A DNA stretch of 64,000 bases. Source: Phycisphaerae bacterium (GTDB lineage: Bacteria > Planctomycetota > Phycisphaerae > SM23-33). A model generated the notes under the pieces. That model had not been told where the DNA came from, did not search any database, and worked only from the letters and a program-made list of their open reading frames with translations. The stretch is from positions 31,874-95,873 of the forward strand of contig DRGC01000086.1 in NCBI GenBank assembly GCA_011050235.1, read 5' to 3'. Below, piece after piece: positions 1 to 6,837 of the stretch (positions are counted from its first letter, which is position 1; each line of letters begins with the position of its first letter). The translations under genes and the position numbers were made by a program.

Positions 1-1157
1 CGATCGTCGAGGTACCCGTATCGCTTCCGCCGGTGACGATCGACCGGTTGGCCGCTGCGGGATCGGACGGCCAGTTGCAGGTGTTCACCAGCCTGCGGAA
101 CCACACCCTATCGCCGCAGACCGTTTCGCTGGACCTGGCGGTGTTTATCGGCGGACAGTTGACCACCGGCGGGCTTTGGGATGTGACCGTCCCGCCGCAG
201 GCGACGCTCGACGTCGTGCGAACGGCCGGGCCGGGCGAGTGGGTGGCCGTGATGGTAGCCCAGAGAGACTGGCCGTCCGATCTTGTGCGGGCCTATCTTG
301 TCCATCGCCCTGTCGTCCGGCGAGCGGTGGCCATGGTTGGCCGCGACGATCCGATGGTCCGGCGATTCATCCGGTTCGATCCGCTGCTGCACCTGGTGGC
401 GGATGTTGAGCGGGCCGACCTCGTCATCGCCATCGGCGCCGAGGCGCCCGTCGGCAAGCCCGTCATGCATCTGGGCCCGCCCGCGGGAACGACGGAGTAT
501 CGTGAGAACGTTTCACTCGCCCGCGCCAGCGCAGCTGTTGATGACGACGTGATGGCGGGTGTGGACCTGGCCGATGTGGCCATCCGTCGCCTGCCGCTTC
601 GGCCGTCGGGCGTCGGACGAGCGGGCAAGCGGTTGGTCACGGTCGACGGGCAGGACGTTATTGTTCGCAGCAAGCCCACGCTCCTGTCGGGCCCGTCGGA
701 TCGCACCATCGACGTGGCCTTTGATATCAGCCCGGCCAATACCAACTGGACGTTGACCGAATCGTTCGCGATTTTCATGACCAACGCCGTGCGCTGGTTG
801 GTGCCGGCCGGCGAGACGGACGACCACTACGGCTACCTGACGTCGCTGGAGGCCGGACCTCGCTCGAACGAGGCGTATCGCATCGCGCCGTCGGAACTGC
901 TGATCGACTGGGCGGACGGGTTCCTGTCGCCGGGCAGGTTTCAGGTGACCGAGGGTGAGTCGAAGCGACTGATGGCCGTCAGCCTGGTCGGCCTGCGGGG
1001 CGGTCGGCCGGCCAGGCCCGTTGCCGAGCAGATTGTCGCAGTGCACCTGCCCGCCCCGGCCTACGCTGATGTCGGGCGCGAGCTTTGGCCGATGGCGGTC
1101 ATAGCGGCGGGGCTGTTCTGGCTGGCCGGCTGGCGGTTGAGCGTGCGGCGCCGATAG
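1..1157 (+). CDS. BatA-like membrane protein, C-terminal part (5' end outside window)
   Basis: The frame is open to the left edge (codon phase begins at base 3), so this is the C-terminal part of a larger protein; the GTG at 33 is probably internal. Visible residues begin with a beta-rich segment of the kind that follows the vWA domain in BatA-like proteins, then a stretch on secretion-type values (VIAIGAEAP), then FDISPANTNW-LTESFAIF-TNAVRWL, which recalls the 'SdwpL..SFpvFl.N.l.wl' segment of planctomycete BatA/vWA proteins. One C-terminal membrane helix (WPMAVIAAGLFWLAGW) is followed by a basic tail. Family assignment is from motif memory; the N-terminal vWA domain, if any, is not in the window. 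The next gene starts 11 bases downstream on the same strand and may be co-transcribed. Confidence 0.7.
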   Translation, partial: IVEVPVSLPPVTIDRLAAAGSDGQLQVFTSLRNHTLSPQTVSLDLAVFIGGQLTTGGLWDVTVPPQATLDVVRTAGPGEWVAVMVAQRDWPSDLVRAYLVHRPVVRRAVAMVGRDDPMVRRFIRFDPLLHLVADVERADLVIAIGAEAPVGKPVMHLGPPAGTTEYRENVSLARASAAVDDDVMAGVDLADVAIRRLPLRPSGVGRAGKRLVTVDGQDVIVRSKPTLLSGPSDRTIDVAFDISPANTNWTLTESFAIFMTNAVRWLVPAGETDDHYGYLTSLEAGPRSNEAYRIAPSELLIDWADGFLSPGRFQVTEGESKRLMAVSLVGLRGGRPARPVAEQIVAVHLPAPAYADVGRELWPMAVIAAGLFWLAGWRLSVRRR

Positions 1158-1168
1158 GAACGCGAGCA

Positions 1169-2194
1169 ATGCCTGACGATCTTCACGACGCAATGCTGTC
1201 CGACGCGATGGACGATCGGACGGTCCGCTGCAATCTGTGCGGCCATCGGTGCCGACTTGGGCCGGGGGACTTTGGAATCTGCAGCGTTCGCCAGAATGTC
1301 GGCGGGGTTCTCAAGACGCACAGCTACGGGCAGATCGTGGCGATGAACGTCGACCCGATCGAGAAGAAGCCGCTCTTTCATTTCCTGCCCGGCACGATGA
1401 GCCTGTCGATTGCGGCGGCGGGGTGCAACTTCCAGTGCGAGTTTTGTCAGAACTGGCAGATATCTCAGCAGCCTCGCATGGGCGGCCCGTCGCAGGGAAA
1501 GGCGACCACGCCGCTGCAGATTGTCTCGGCCGCTCGGAATTACGACTGCGCGTCCATCAGCTACACCTACACCGAGCCGACGATCTTCTTCGAGCTGGCC
1601 TACGATACGGGCACGCTCGCCCACGAGCAGGGAATCCGGAACTGTTTCGTCTCCAACGGGTACATGACGCCCCGCGCCGTCGAGACGATCGCACCGGTGC
1701 TGGATGCGATCAACGTGGACCTCAAGGCGTTTCGCGATGATACGTATCGCCGCGTGATGCACGCCCGTCTTCAGCCGGTGCTGGACTGCCTGCGGGCCCT
1801 GGTGGCCGCGGGGGTGTGGGTGGAGGTGACCACGCTGGTCGTGCCGGGCGTGAACGACTCGGCCGAGGAGTTGGGCGAGATCGCGCACTTTATCGCCAAC
1901 GATCTTGGCCGCCACGTGCCCTGGCACGTCAGCCGGTTCCACGGCGATTTTAAGATGTCGCAGACGCCGCCGACGCCGCTGGAGACGCTGCAACTCGCCT
2001 GCCGGCTGGCGCAGGAGGCGGGGCTGAAATACGTCTACTGCGGCAATGTTTCGGGGCAGGTGGACGAACGAACACTGTGCCCCTCGTGTTCGAAGGTGCT
2101 GGTGGATCGCGTGGGGTACACCGTCCGCGATGTGTGCCTCGCCGACGGGCGTTGCGGCGATTGCGGCGAGGCGATCGAAGGTCTCTGGAGCTAG
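1169..2194 (+). CDS. amrS: AmmeMemoRadiSam-type radical SAM enzyme
   Basis: A 341-residue radical SAM protein. An N-terminal zinc-binding-like segment (RCNLCGHRCRL, then GICSVRQN) precedes the radical SAM triad CNFQCEFC (C-x3-C-x2-C) near residue 90, and a C-terminal four-cysteine knuckle (CPSCSK...CGDCGEAIEG) closes the protein. This layout matches the AmrS / pyruvate-formate-lyase-activating-enzyme-like family of the AmmeMemoRadiSam system. The usual partners amrA and amrB are not in the window, so the substrate is unknown. The ATG at 1169 was chosen because AGGAA lies 9 bases upstream and conserved sequence starts right after it; an in-frame ATG at 1085 lies inside the previous gene. The protein is soluble, with no signal peptide. 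Confidence 0.85.
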   Translation: MPDDLHDAMLSDAMDDRTVRCNLCGHRCRLGPGDFGICSVRQNVGGVLKTHSYGQIVAMNVDPIEKKPLFHFLPGTMSLSIAAAGCNFQCEFCQNWQISQQPRMGGPSQGKATTPLQIVSAARNYDCASISYTYTEPTIFFELAYDTGTLAHEQGIRNCFVSNGYMTPRAVETIAPVLDAINVDLKAFRDDTYRRVMHARLQPVLDCLRALVAAGVWVEVTTLVVPGVNDSAEELGEIAHFIANDLGRHVPWHVSRFHGDFKMSQTPPTPLETLQLACRLAQEAGLKYVYCGNVSGQVDERTLCPSCSKVLVDRVGYTVRDVCLADGRCGDCGEAIEGLWS

Positions 2195-2227
2195 CGGACC
2201 GGACGGCTATAGGGCCGACGCCGGCGG

Positions 2228-2305
2228 CTACTTGCGCTTGCGGCGATTGCGTCGCTCGCGGCGCTTCTTCGAGCCGATCTTGCGGCGTCGTCTGGGCTTA
2301 CTCAT
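2228..2305 (-). CDS. 25-residue Arg/Lys-rich protein, AURKAIP1/COX24-like
   Basis: A very short gene: 25 residues, 18 of them Arg or Lys, beginning MSKPRRRRKIGSKK and ending ERRNRRKRK. A Shine-Dalgarno AAGGA sits 6 bases before the ATG, which strongly supports translation. The pattern K(I/M)-x3-K(K/R)RxRxxNRxKxK resembles the small bacterial AURKAIP1/COX24-domain (mS38-like) proteins, which are thought to be ribosome-associated; that link is from memory of the family, not a search. It is transcribed toward the radical SAM gene (convergent) and away from dprA. A nucleic-acid-binding or ribosomal role is inferred from composition. Confidence 0.72.
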   Translation of the reverse strand: MSKPRRRRKIGSKKRRERRNRRKRK

Positions 2306-2375
2306 ATCGTTCCTTGGGTCGGATCATTCAAGCGACAGATGATACGCCGAACGCGGCCGGGGAGCAACAGCAAAG

Positions 2376-2404
2376 ATGACAGCGGAGGGCGGCCAGCCTA
2401 TAAT
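2376..2404 (+). promoter_or_regulatory. sigma70-like promoter of dprA
   Basis: ATGACA (2376-2381; 5 of 6 to TTGACA), 17-base spacer, perfect TATAAT (2399-2404). The dprA ATG at 2415 is 11 bases beyond the -10 box, so the transcript would start within about 5 bases of the start codon. Confidence 0.75.
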
Positions 2405-2414
2405 CGCCGATGAC

Positions 2415-3536
2415 ATGAATGATCCACGGGGACTTCGGCCTTATCTGCGGCTGCACTTGGCCTCCGGTGTGGGGCCGACGATTTTTGGGCGGTTGGTGGA
2501 GGCGTTCGGCGACGTTGAGACGGCCGCTGAGGCTTCGCCGTCGCAGTGGCGGCGGGTCAAGGGGATCGGGGAAAAGCTCGCCGCCGACATGGCGGCCGTC
2601 ACCGACGAGCAGATCGACGCCGAACTGGCCGAGGCCGAGCGGCGGAGCGTTGCGATTCTGAGTCGCGAACACGACGACTACCCGGCGGCATTGAGGAATA
2701 TCCACGACCCGCCCGCGCTGCTGTACGTTCGCGGCCGGCTGGCCGAGGCCGACGCGATTGCCGTCGGCGTGGTGGGGGCGCGGCGGTGCACACATTACGG
2801 GGGCGAGCAGGCCGACCGGTTTGGCGGACTGTTGGGCCGGGCGGGCTTTACGGTGATCTCGGGCGGGGCGCGGGGGATCGACACGGCCGCCCACCGCGGC
2901 GCGCTGGCGGCCGGCGGGCGGACGGTGGCGGTGATGGGCTGCGGGTTGGCGAGCGTCTATCCGTTGGAGAACGAGAAGCTTTTCGACCGGATCGTGGATG
3001 AGGACCGCGGCGCGATCGTCAGCGAACTGCCGATGACGTTCGAGGTCCGTTCCGGGAACTTCCACGCGCGGAATCGGATCGTCTCGGGTCTGTCGCTGGG
3101 CGTGGTGGTTGTCGAGGCGGCCCGTCGCAGCGGGGCCCTGATCACGGCGCGCATTGCGGCAGAGCAGGGCAAGACGGTCTTCGCCGTGCCCGGGCGGGTG
3201 GACTCCCCGATGTCGGCCGGCGTGAACCAGCTCATCCGCGACGGCGCCGTCCTGGCCGCCGACCTGGACGACATTCTCGAGCAACTCGGCGAGCTGGGCC
3301 GGAAGATGGGCTTCGAGCCGGACAAGACATCGGACGGCGATCGACCACTGCCGAGCGGGCTGGATGAAGCGGAAACAGCCCTGGCCGGGGCGTTGGCCAA
3401 CGGGCCGTTGACCCTGGATGAACTGGCGCGTCGCACGGAGCTGGAAAGCGGCAAGGTGGCCGCGGCCATGACGATGCTGGTGCTCAAAGGCGTCGTAGCC
3501 CAACAGGCAGGAAATATCTTCGCCCGAAAACGCTGA
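2415..3536 (+). CDS. dprA: DNA-processing protein DprA/Smf
   Basis: A 373-residue DprA: N-terminal helix-hairpin-helix-like region (about 1-75), the Rossmann-like DprA core (about 80-290) with SGGARGID (149-156) and FHARNRIVSG, and a C-terminal winged-helix segment (LDELARRTELESGKVAAAMT). DprA loads RecA on incoming single-stranded DNA in transformation and is widespread in bacteria not known to be competent. The start at 2415 is preferred over the in-frame ATG at 2376, because 2376 coincides with the -35 box of a strong promoter whose -10 box lies at 2399-2404. No Shine-Dalgarno sequence precedes 2415, which fits a leaderless mRNA. Confidence 0.92.
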   Translation: MNDPRGLRPYLRLHLASGVGPTIFGRLVEAFGDVETAAEASPSQWRRVKGIGEKLAADMAAVTDEQIDAELAEAERRSVAILSREHDDYPAALRNIHDPPALLYVRGRLAEADAIAVGVVGARRCTHYGGEQADRFGGLLGRAGFTVISGGARGIDTAAHRGALAAGGRTVAVMGCGLASVYPLENEKLFDRIVDEDRGAIVSELPMTFEVRSGNFHARNRIVSGLSLGVVVVEAARRSGALITARIAAEQGKTVFAVPGRVDSPMSAGVNQLIRDGAVLAADLDDILEQLGELGRKMGFEPDKTSDGDRPLPSGLDEAETALAGALANGPLTLDELARRTELESGKVAAAMTMLVLKGVVAQQAGNIFARKR

Positions 3537-3564
3537 GACGCAAAGGCGGGACATCTGCCGTTTC

Positions 3565-4239
3565 TCACTGTAGCCGCATGCCCCACGTCTGGAGCTGCAT
3601 CGGTTGGGATTCGACATGGGCGAAAGCGGTCAAGGGGGTCGAATGCAGACACGCCAACCCCGCGCGTCGACAGAATGCAAGGGAGGCGGTGTTGAGGCTG
3701 ATGACCTGTGCGTGCAGCCCCGGGGCGCGGGCCTGGCGGGCAGCGTCGATGAAGCGCATCAGCATCTGTGTCCCCAGCCCGCGGCGGCGGGCCTCGGGCA
3801 GAAGGTTGAAGTGCCACGTCGCCGGGTACTGGCGCAGCAGGCTGTCGGGGACGGTCATCTCGCCTTTGATCGCCGATCGCACCAAGGCCAGCATCGGCCG
3901 GCGGGAGCGGGCGTTGCTGATGAGGCGTTTTCGGATCACGCGCCAAATTATGCCGCCCAGAAGATATGGCACGTAGGCGTCAAAGTCTCTGACGTCGGCT
4001 GTCCCCGTGAGGTAGCCGACGACGCGGCCATCGGCTGGGCGAACGGCCACCCATGACAGCCGCGGCTGGCGGTCGGTGAAATATCGCGTCCAATATTCAG
4101 CCCACAGCCAATCGTCCGGCGCGATGTCGGCGCGATACTGGCCCATCCAATTTGTGGCGACGCAGATATCTCGGACGGCTTGCCGGTCGCATCGCCGAAG
4201 CGGGCGGATGTGGTAGGGGGTGTCGGTCGGCTGGCCCAT
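3565..4239 (-). CDS. GNAT-family N-acetyltransferase
   Basis: 224 residues beginning MGQPTDTPYHIRPL. The region around residues 150-175 has the GNAT acetyl-CoA pattern (LLPEARRRGLGTQMLMRFIDAAR, i.e. R/Q-x-x-G-x-G/A), followed by the typical beta-strand/turn with LNTASLAFCRRAGL. The acyl acceptor cannot be deduced. It is the last gene of the thrS-infC-rpmI-rplT-pheS run, starting 17 bases after the pheS stop, and it ends 28 bases from the convergent dprA. A longer in-frame start at 4443 lies inside pheS in another frame and was rejected. The run ends without pheT, which normally follows pheS. Confidence 0.8.
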   Translation of the reverse strand: MGQPTDTPYHIRPLRRCDRQAVRDICVATNWMGQYRADIAPDDWLWAEYWTRYFTDRQPRLSWVAVRPADGRVVGYLTGTADVRDFDAYVPYLLGGIIWRVIRKRLISNARSRRPMLALVRSAIKGEMTVPDSLLRQYPATWHFNLLPEARRRGLGTQMLMRFIDAARQARAPGLHAQVISLNTASLAFCRRAGLACLHSTPLTAFAHVESQPMQLQTWGMRLQ

Positions 4240-4256
4240 GGCGGCCCCCGGGGAAG

Positions 4257-5261
4257 CTAGAATTGATGCAGAAATCGCACGTCGCCGGCGAAGAGGAGGC
4301 GGATGTCGGGGATGTTGTACTTCCGCATGACCAGCCGCTCGACGCCCAGGCCGAATGCGAAGCCGGTGTATTTCTCGGTGTCGTAGTCGACGGCCTCGAA
4401 GACGTTCGGGTGGACCATGCCGCAGCCGCCCAGTTCGATCCATTTGGTCGAGCCGTCCTCATAATGGAACTGGATGTCCAACTCGGCCGAGGGCTCGGTG
4501 AAGGGGAAGAAGCTCGGGCGGAACCGGGTGGCGACGTCGGGGCCGAAGTAGGCCTTGACGAACTGGTCGAGGCAGGTCTTGAGGTCGGCCATCGTGACGC
4601 CCTCGTCGACATACAGCCCTTCGACCTGGTGGAACATGAAGCTGTGCGTGGCGTCGACGGTGTCGGGGCGATAGACGCGCCCCGGCGAGATCACGCGGAT
4701 GGGAGGTTGGCGATGCTCCATCACGCGGATCTGAACGGTGGAGGTCTGCGAGCGGAGCATGGTCTGCTCGGTGATGTAGAAGTTCTCCAGCGGGTCGCGG
4801 GCCGGGTGCGAGGGCGGAATGTTCAGGGCCTCGAAGTTGTGGTGGTCGTCCTCGACCTCCGGGCCGGTGGCGACCTCGAACCCCATTCGTCCGAAGATAT
4901 CGCAGATCTCGTTGATCGTCTGGGTGATGACGTGGACGTGCCCGATCGTGGGCTTGTCGCCGGGGAGGGTGACGTCGATGGCGGGCCCCGCGGCGGGCTG
5001 CCCGGCGTCGCCCAGATCGGCGACGGTCTGGTCGTAGGCGGCCTGGAGGGTGTTCTTGAGCTCGTTGGCGGCTTTGCCGGCAGCGGCCTTTTGGTCCTTG
5101 GGGACCTTCTTGAGGCGCTGCATGACGGCCTTGAGGGCACCCTTGCCGCCGAGGTACTTGATGCGCCACGCCTCGAGGGCGTCCGAGCCACCCGCGGCGG
5201 CCAGGTCGTCGGTCGCCTGCGAGATCAACTGGTTGAGATCGTCGACGAAAGCCACATCCAT
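4257..5261 (-). CDS. pheS: Phenylalanine-tRNA ligase alpha subunit
   Basis: 334 residues, the normal length for a bacterial PheS. An N-terminal coiled-coil tRNA-binding arm (about 1-85) precedes the class II synthetase core with motif SHPARDPLENFYI, motif 2 region RVYRPDTVDATHSFMFHQVEG and a C-terminal GLGVERLVMRKYNIPDIR (motif 3). It charges tRNA-Phe as the (alpha-beta)2 complex with PheT. pheT is not adjacent; an acetyltransferase follows instead, so the beta subunit must be encoded elsewhere. It is 41 bases downstream of rplT in the same operon. Confidence 0.96.
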   Translation of the reverse strand: MDVAFVDDLNQLISQATDDLAAAGGSDALEAWRIKYLGGKGALKAVMQRLKKVPKDQKAAAGKAANELKNTLQAAYDQTVADLGDAGQPAAGPAIDVTLPGDKPTIGHVHVITQTINEICDIFGRMGFEVATGPEVEDDHHNFEALNIPPSHPARDPLENFYITEQTMLRSQTSTVQIRVMEHRQPPIRVISPGRVYRPDTVDATHSFMFHQVEGLYVDEGVTMADLKTCLDQFVKAYFGPDVATRFRPSFFPFTEPSAELDIQFHYEDGSTKWIELGGCGMVHPNVFEAVDYDTEKYTGFAFGLGVERLVMRKYNIPDIRLLFAGDVRFLHQF

Positions 5262-5302
5262 CCTTGTATTGCTCGTCGTTGGCCTCTCCGGGCCGGCCGG
5301 CG

Positions 5303-5665
5303 CTATGCGGCTGCGACGGCGGCCTTGGAGACTTCCACGATCGCGTCAAAGGCGGCCGGGTCGGCGATGGCGACTTCGCTGAGCATCTTGCGGTTCAGCG
5401 TGATGCCGGCCTCGTTCAACCCGTGCATGAACTGGCTGTATTTCAGGCCTCGCTGGTCGCAGGCCCCGGTGATCCGGGTGATCCACAGACGGCGAAAATC
5501 GCGTTTGCGGTTTCGGCGGTCGCGTGTGGCGTAGACGCCGGCCTTGAAGGTTCGCTCCAGGGCGATACGGTATCGGCGGGAGGCCGAACTGTAGTAGCCC
5601 CGGGCGGCCTTGAGAACTTTCTTGTGTTTACGGTGCCGAGTGGCGCCCGATCGTACGCGTGGCAT
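5303..5665 (-). CDS. rplT: 50S ribosomal protein L20 (bL20)
   Basis: 120 residues with the full L20 pattern: MPRVRSG.ATRHRKHKKVLKAARGYY at the N-terminus, then RRYRIALERTFKAGVYATRDRRNRKRDFRRLWITRI. L20 binds 23S rRNA early in 50S assembly and in E. coli represses its own operon. Order infC-rpmI-rplT is the conserved bacterial one. The 100-base gap to rpmI is larger than the E. coli spacing and could hold a regulatory structure, but none was recognised. Confidence 0.97.
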   Translation of the reverse strand: MPRVRSGATRHRKHKKVLKAARGYYSSASRRYRIALERTFKAGVYATRDRRNRKRDFRRLWITRITGACDQRGLKYSQFMHGLNEAGITLNRKMLSEVAIADPAAFDAIVEVSKAAVAAA

Positions 5666-5765
5666 GGACTGCTCCTGCGGTCATTGGCCGGTGGACGTCC
5701 TGACCGGACTGTTCCGAGCCGTCCGGTTGGACGGCCGCCCCAAGGGGCTCCCACCTGGGCCGGTT

Positions 5766-5960
5766 TTATTTGGCCATCATCCTCTTGGCCGCCTTGGCGA
5801 ATGCTGAATGCACCTCGGTGGTCTTACGGAACCGACGAATCCGCGAAGGGGACTTGACGGACTTCAAATGGCTGGCGCCGCTACGGTTGCACACCACCTT
5901 GCCGCGGGCGGTAATCCTGACCCGCTTAGCGACGGCCTTGTTTGTCTTCATCTTCGGCAT
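5766..5960 (-). CDS. rpmI: 50S ribosomal protein L35 (bL35)
   Basis: 64 residues starting MPKMKTNKAVAKR, with the L35 core KVVCNRSGASHLKS and RIRRFRKTTEVH. The ATG at 5960 is preferred over the in-frame ATG at 5969 because AAGGA lies about 10 bases before 5960 but directly abuts 5969. It lies between infC and rplT in the translation operon. Confidence 0.96.
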   Translation of the reverse strand: MPKMKTNKAVAKRVRITARGKVVCNRSGASHLKSVKSPSRIRRFRKTTEVHSAFAKAAKRMMAK

Positions 5961-6070
5961 AGAAACCATTCCTTAAGACCGGCTCGCCGACCGGTCAAAA
6001 GATCGGTATTGTACTGCTCATTCGGTGTTTGTAAAGGCCTTTTTTGTCGCTAAGCTGGCCGGGCTGCGGC

Positions 6071-6757
6071 CTATGCGTCCGAAGGCGTTTCCGCCGGACC
6101 AGTCTCGGGCTCGGCCGGGGGGGCTTCGGCGTCGGTGGCCGGGGGGGCGGTTTCGGCGGCCGGGGTGTCCTTCTTGTCCTTCTTGTCTTTCTTGGGGGGC
6201 TTCTTCTTGGAGATTTTCTTGACGGTGGAGGACAGCATCATCGTGATACGTCGGCCTTCGCGCCGGGGGTGCTGCTCGACCTTCGAGATATCCGCCAAGG
6301 CGTCCCTGATCTTCTCGAAGACCTTCAGGCCCTCGTCAATGTGGGCCAGCTCTCGCCCGCGGAAACGCAGGCCGAACTGCACACGGTCACCGCGCTGGAG
6401 GAACTCGTGGGCGTGATCGACCTTAATCTGCAAGTCGTGTTCGCCGATCTTCGGCGTTTTGATGCGGATTTCCTTCAGCTCGACCTCGTGGCGTTGGGCC
6501 CGGCTGCGCCGCTCGTCCTTGCTCTGCGAATACTTCCATTTGCCGTAATCCATGATCCGGCAGACGGGGGGGGACGACTGGGGGGCGACTTCGACCAGAT
6601 CCAGCCCGGCTTCGCGGGCCATGGCGAGGGCCTCGACGGTTTCGATGATACCGATCTGTTCGTCGTTCTGGCCGATCACGCGGATCGGCGAAACCCGGAT
6701 ACGTTCATTGCGGCGCGGCGACTTCGCTGGGGGCGGCCGTCTTCTGGGTATGGGGAT
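6071..6757 (-). CDS. infC: Translation initiation factor IF-3, AUC start codon
   Basis: The IF-3 signature runs from NERIRVSPIRVIGQNDEQIG through MDYGKWKYSQSKDERRSR to the C-terminal domain with LQIKVDHAHEFLQRGDRVQ and RGRELAH. The only ordinary start codon in the conserved part is a GTG at 6679, which would cut off the conserved NERIRVSPIR segment. In frame upstream, AUC at 6755-6757 has AGGAG (6766-6770) 8 bases before it, giving 228 residues. infC in E. coli starts with AUU, which IF-3 itself discriminates against for autoregulation, so a non-AUG start here is expected biology. The C-terminus carries an unusual Lys-rich then acidic/Pro/Ala tail of about 45 residues. It begins 80 bases after thrS. 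Confidence 0.9.
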   Translation of the reverse strand: MPIPRRRPPPAKSPRRNERIRVSPIRVIGQNDEQIGIIETVEALAMAREAGLDLVEVAPQSSPPVCRIMDYGKWKYSQSKDERRSRAQRHEVELKEIRIKTPKIGEHDLQIKVDHAHEFLQRGDRVQFGLRFRGRELAHIDEGLKVFEKIRDALADISKVEQHPRREGRRITMMLSSTVKKISKKKPPKKDKKDKKDTPAAETAPPATDAEAPPAEPETGPAETPSDA

Positions 6758-6837
6758 GGCTGTGACTCCTATGTCTACGTTCCCGGTCGACCCGCGCCCT
6801 CCACAGGCGTTGGCCGTAGCCGGTCATTATTGTCTGG

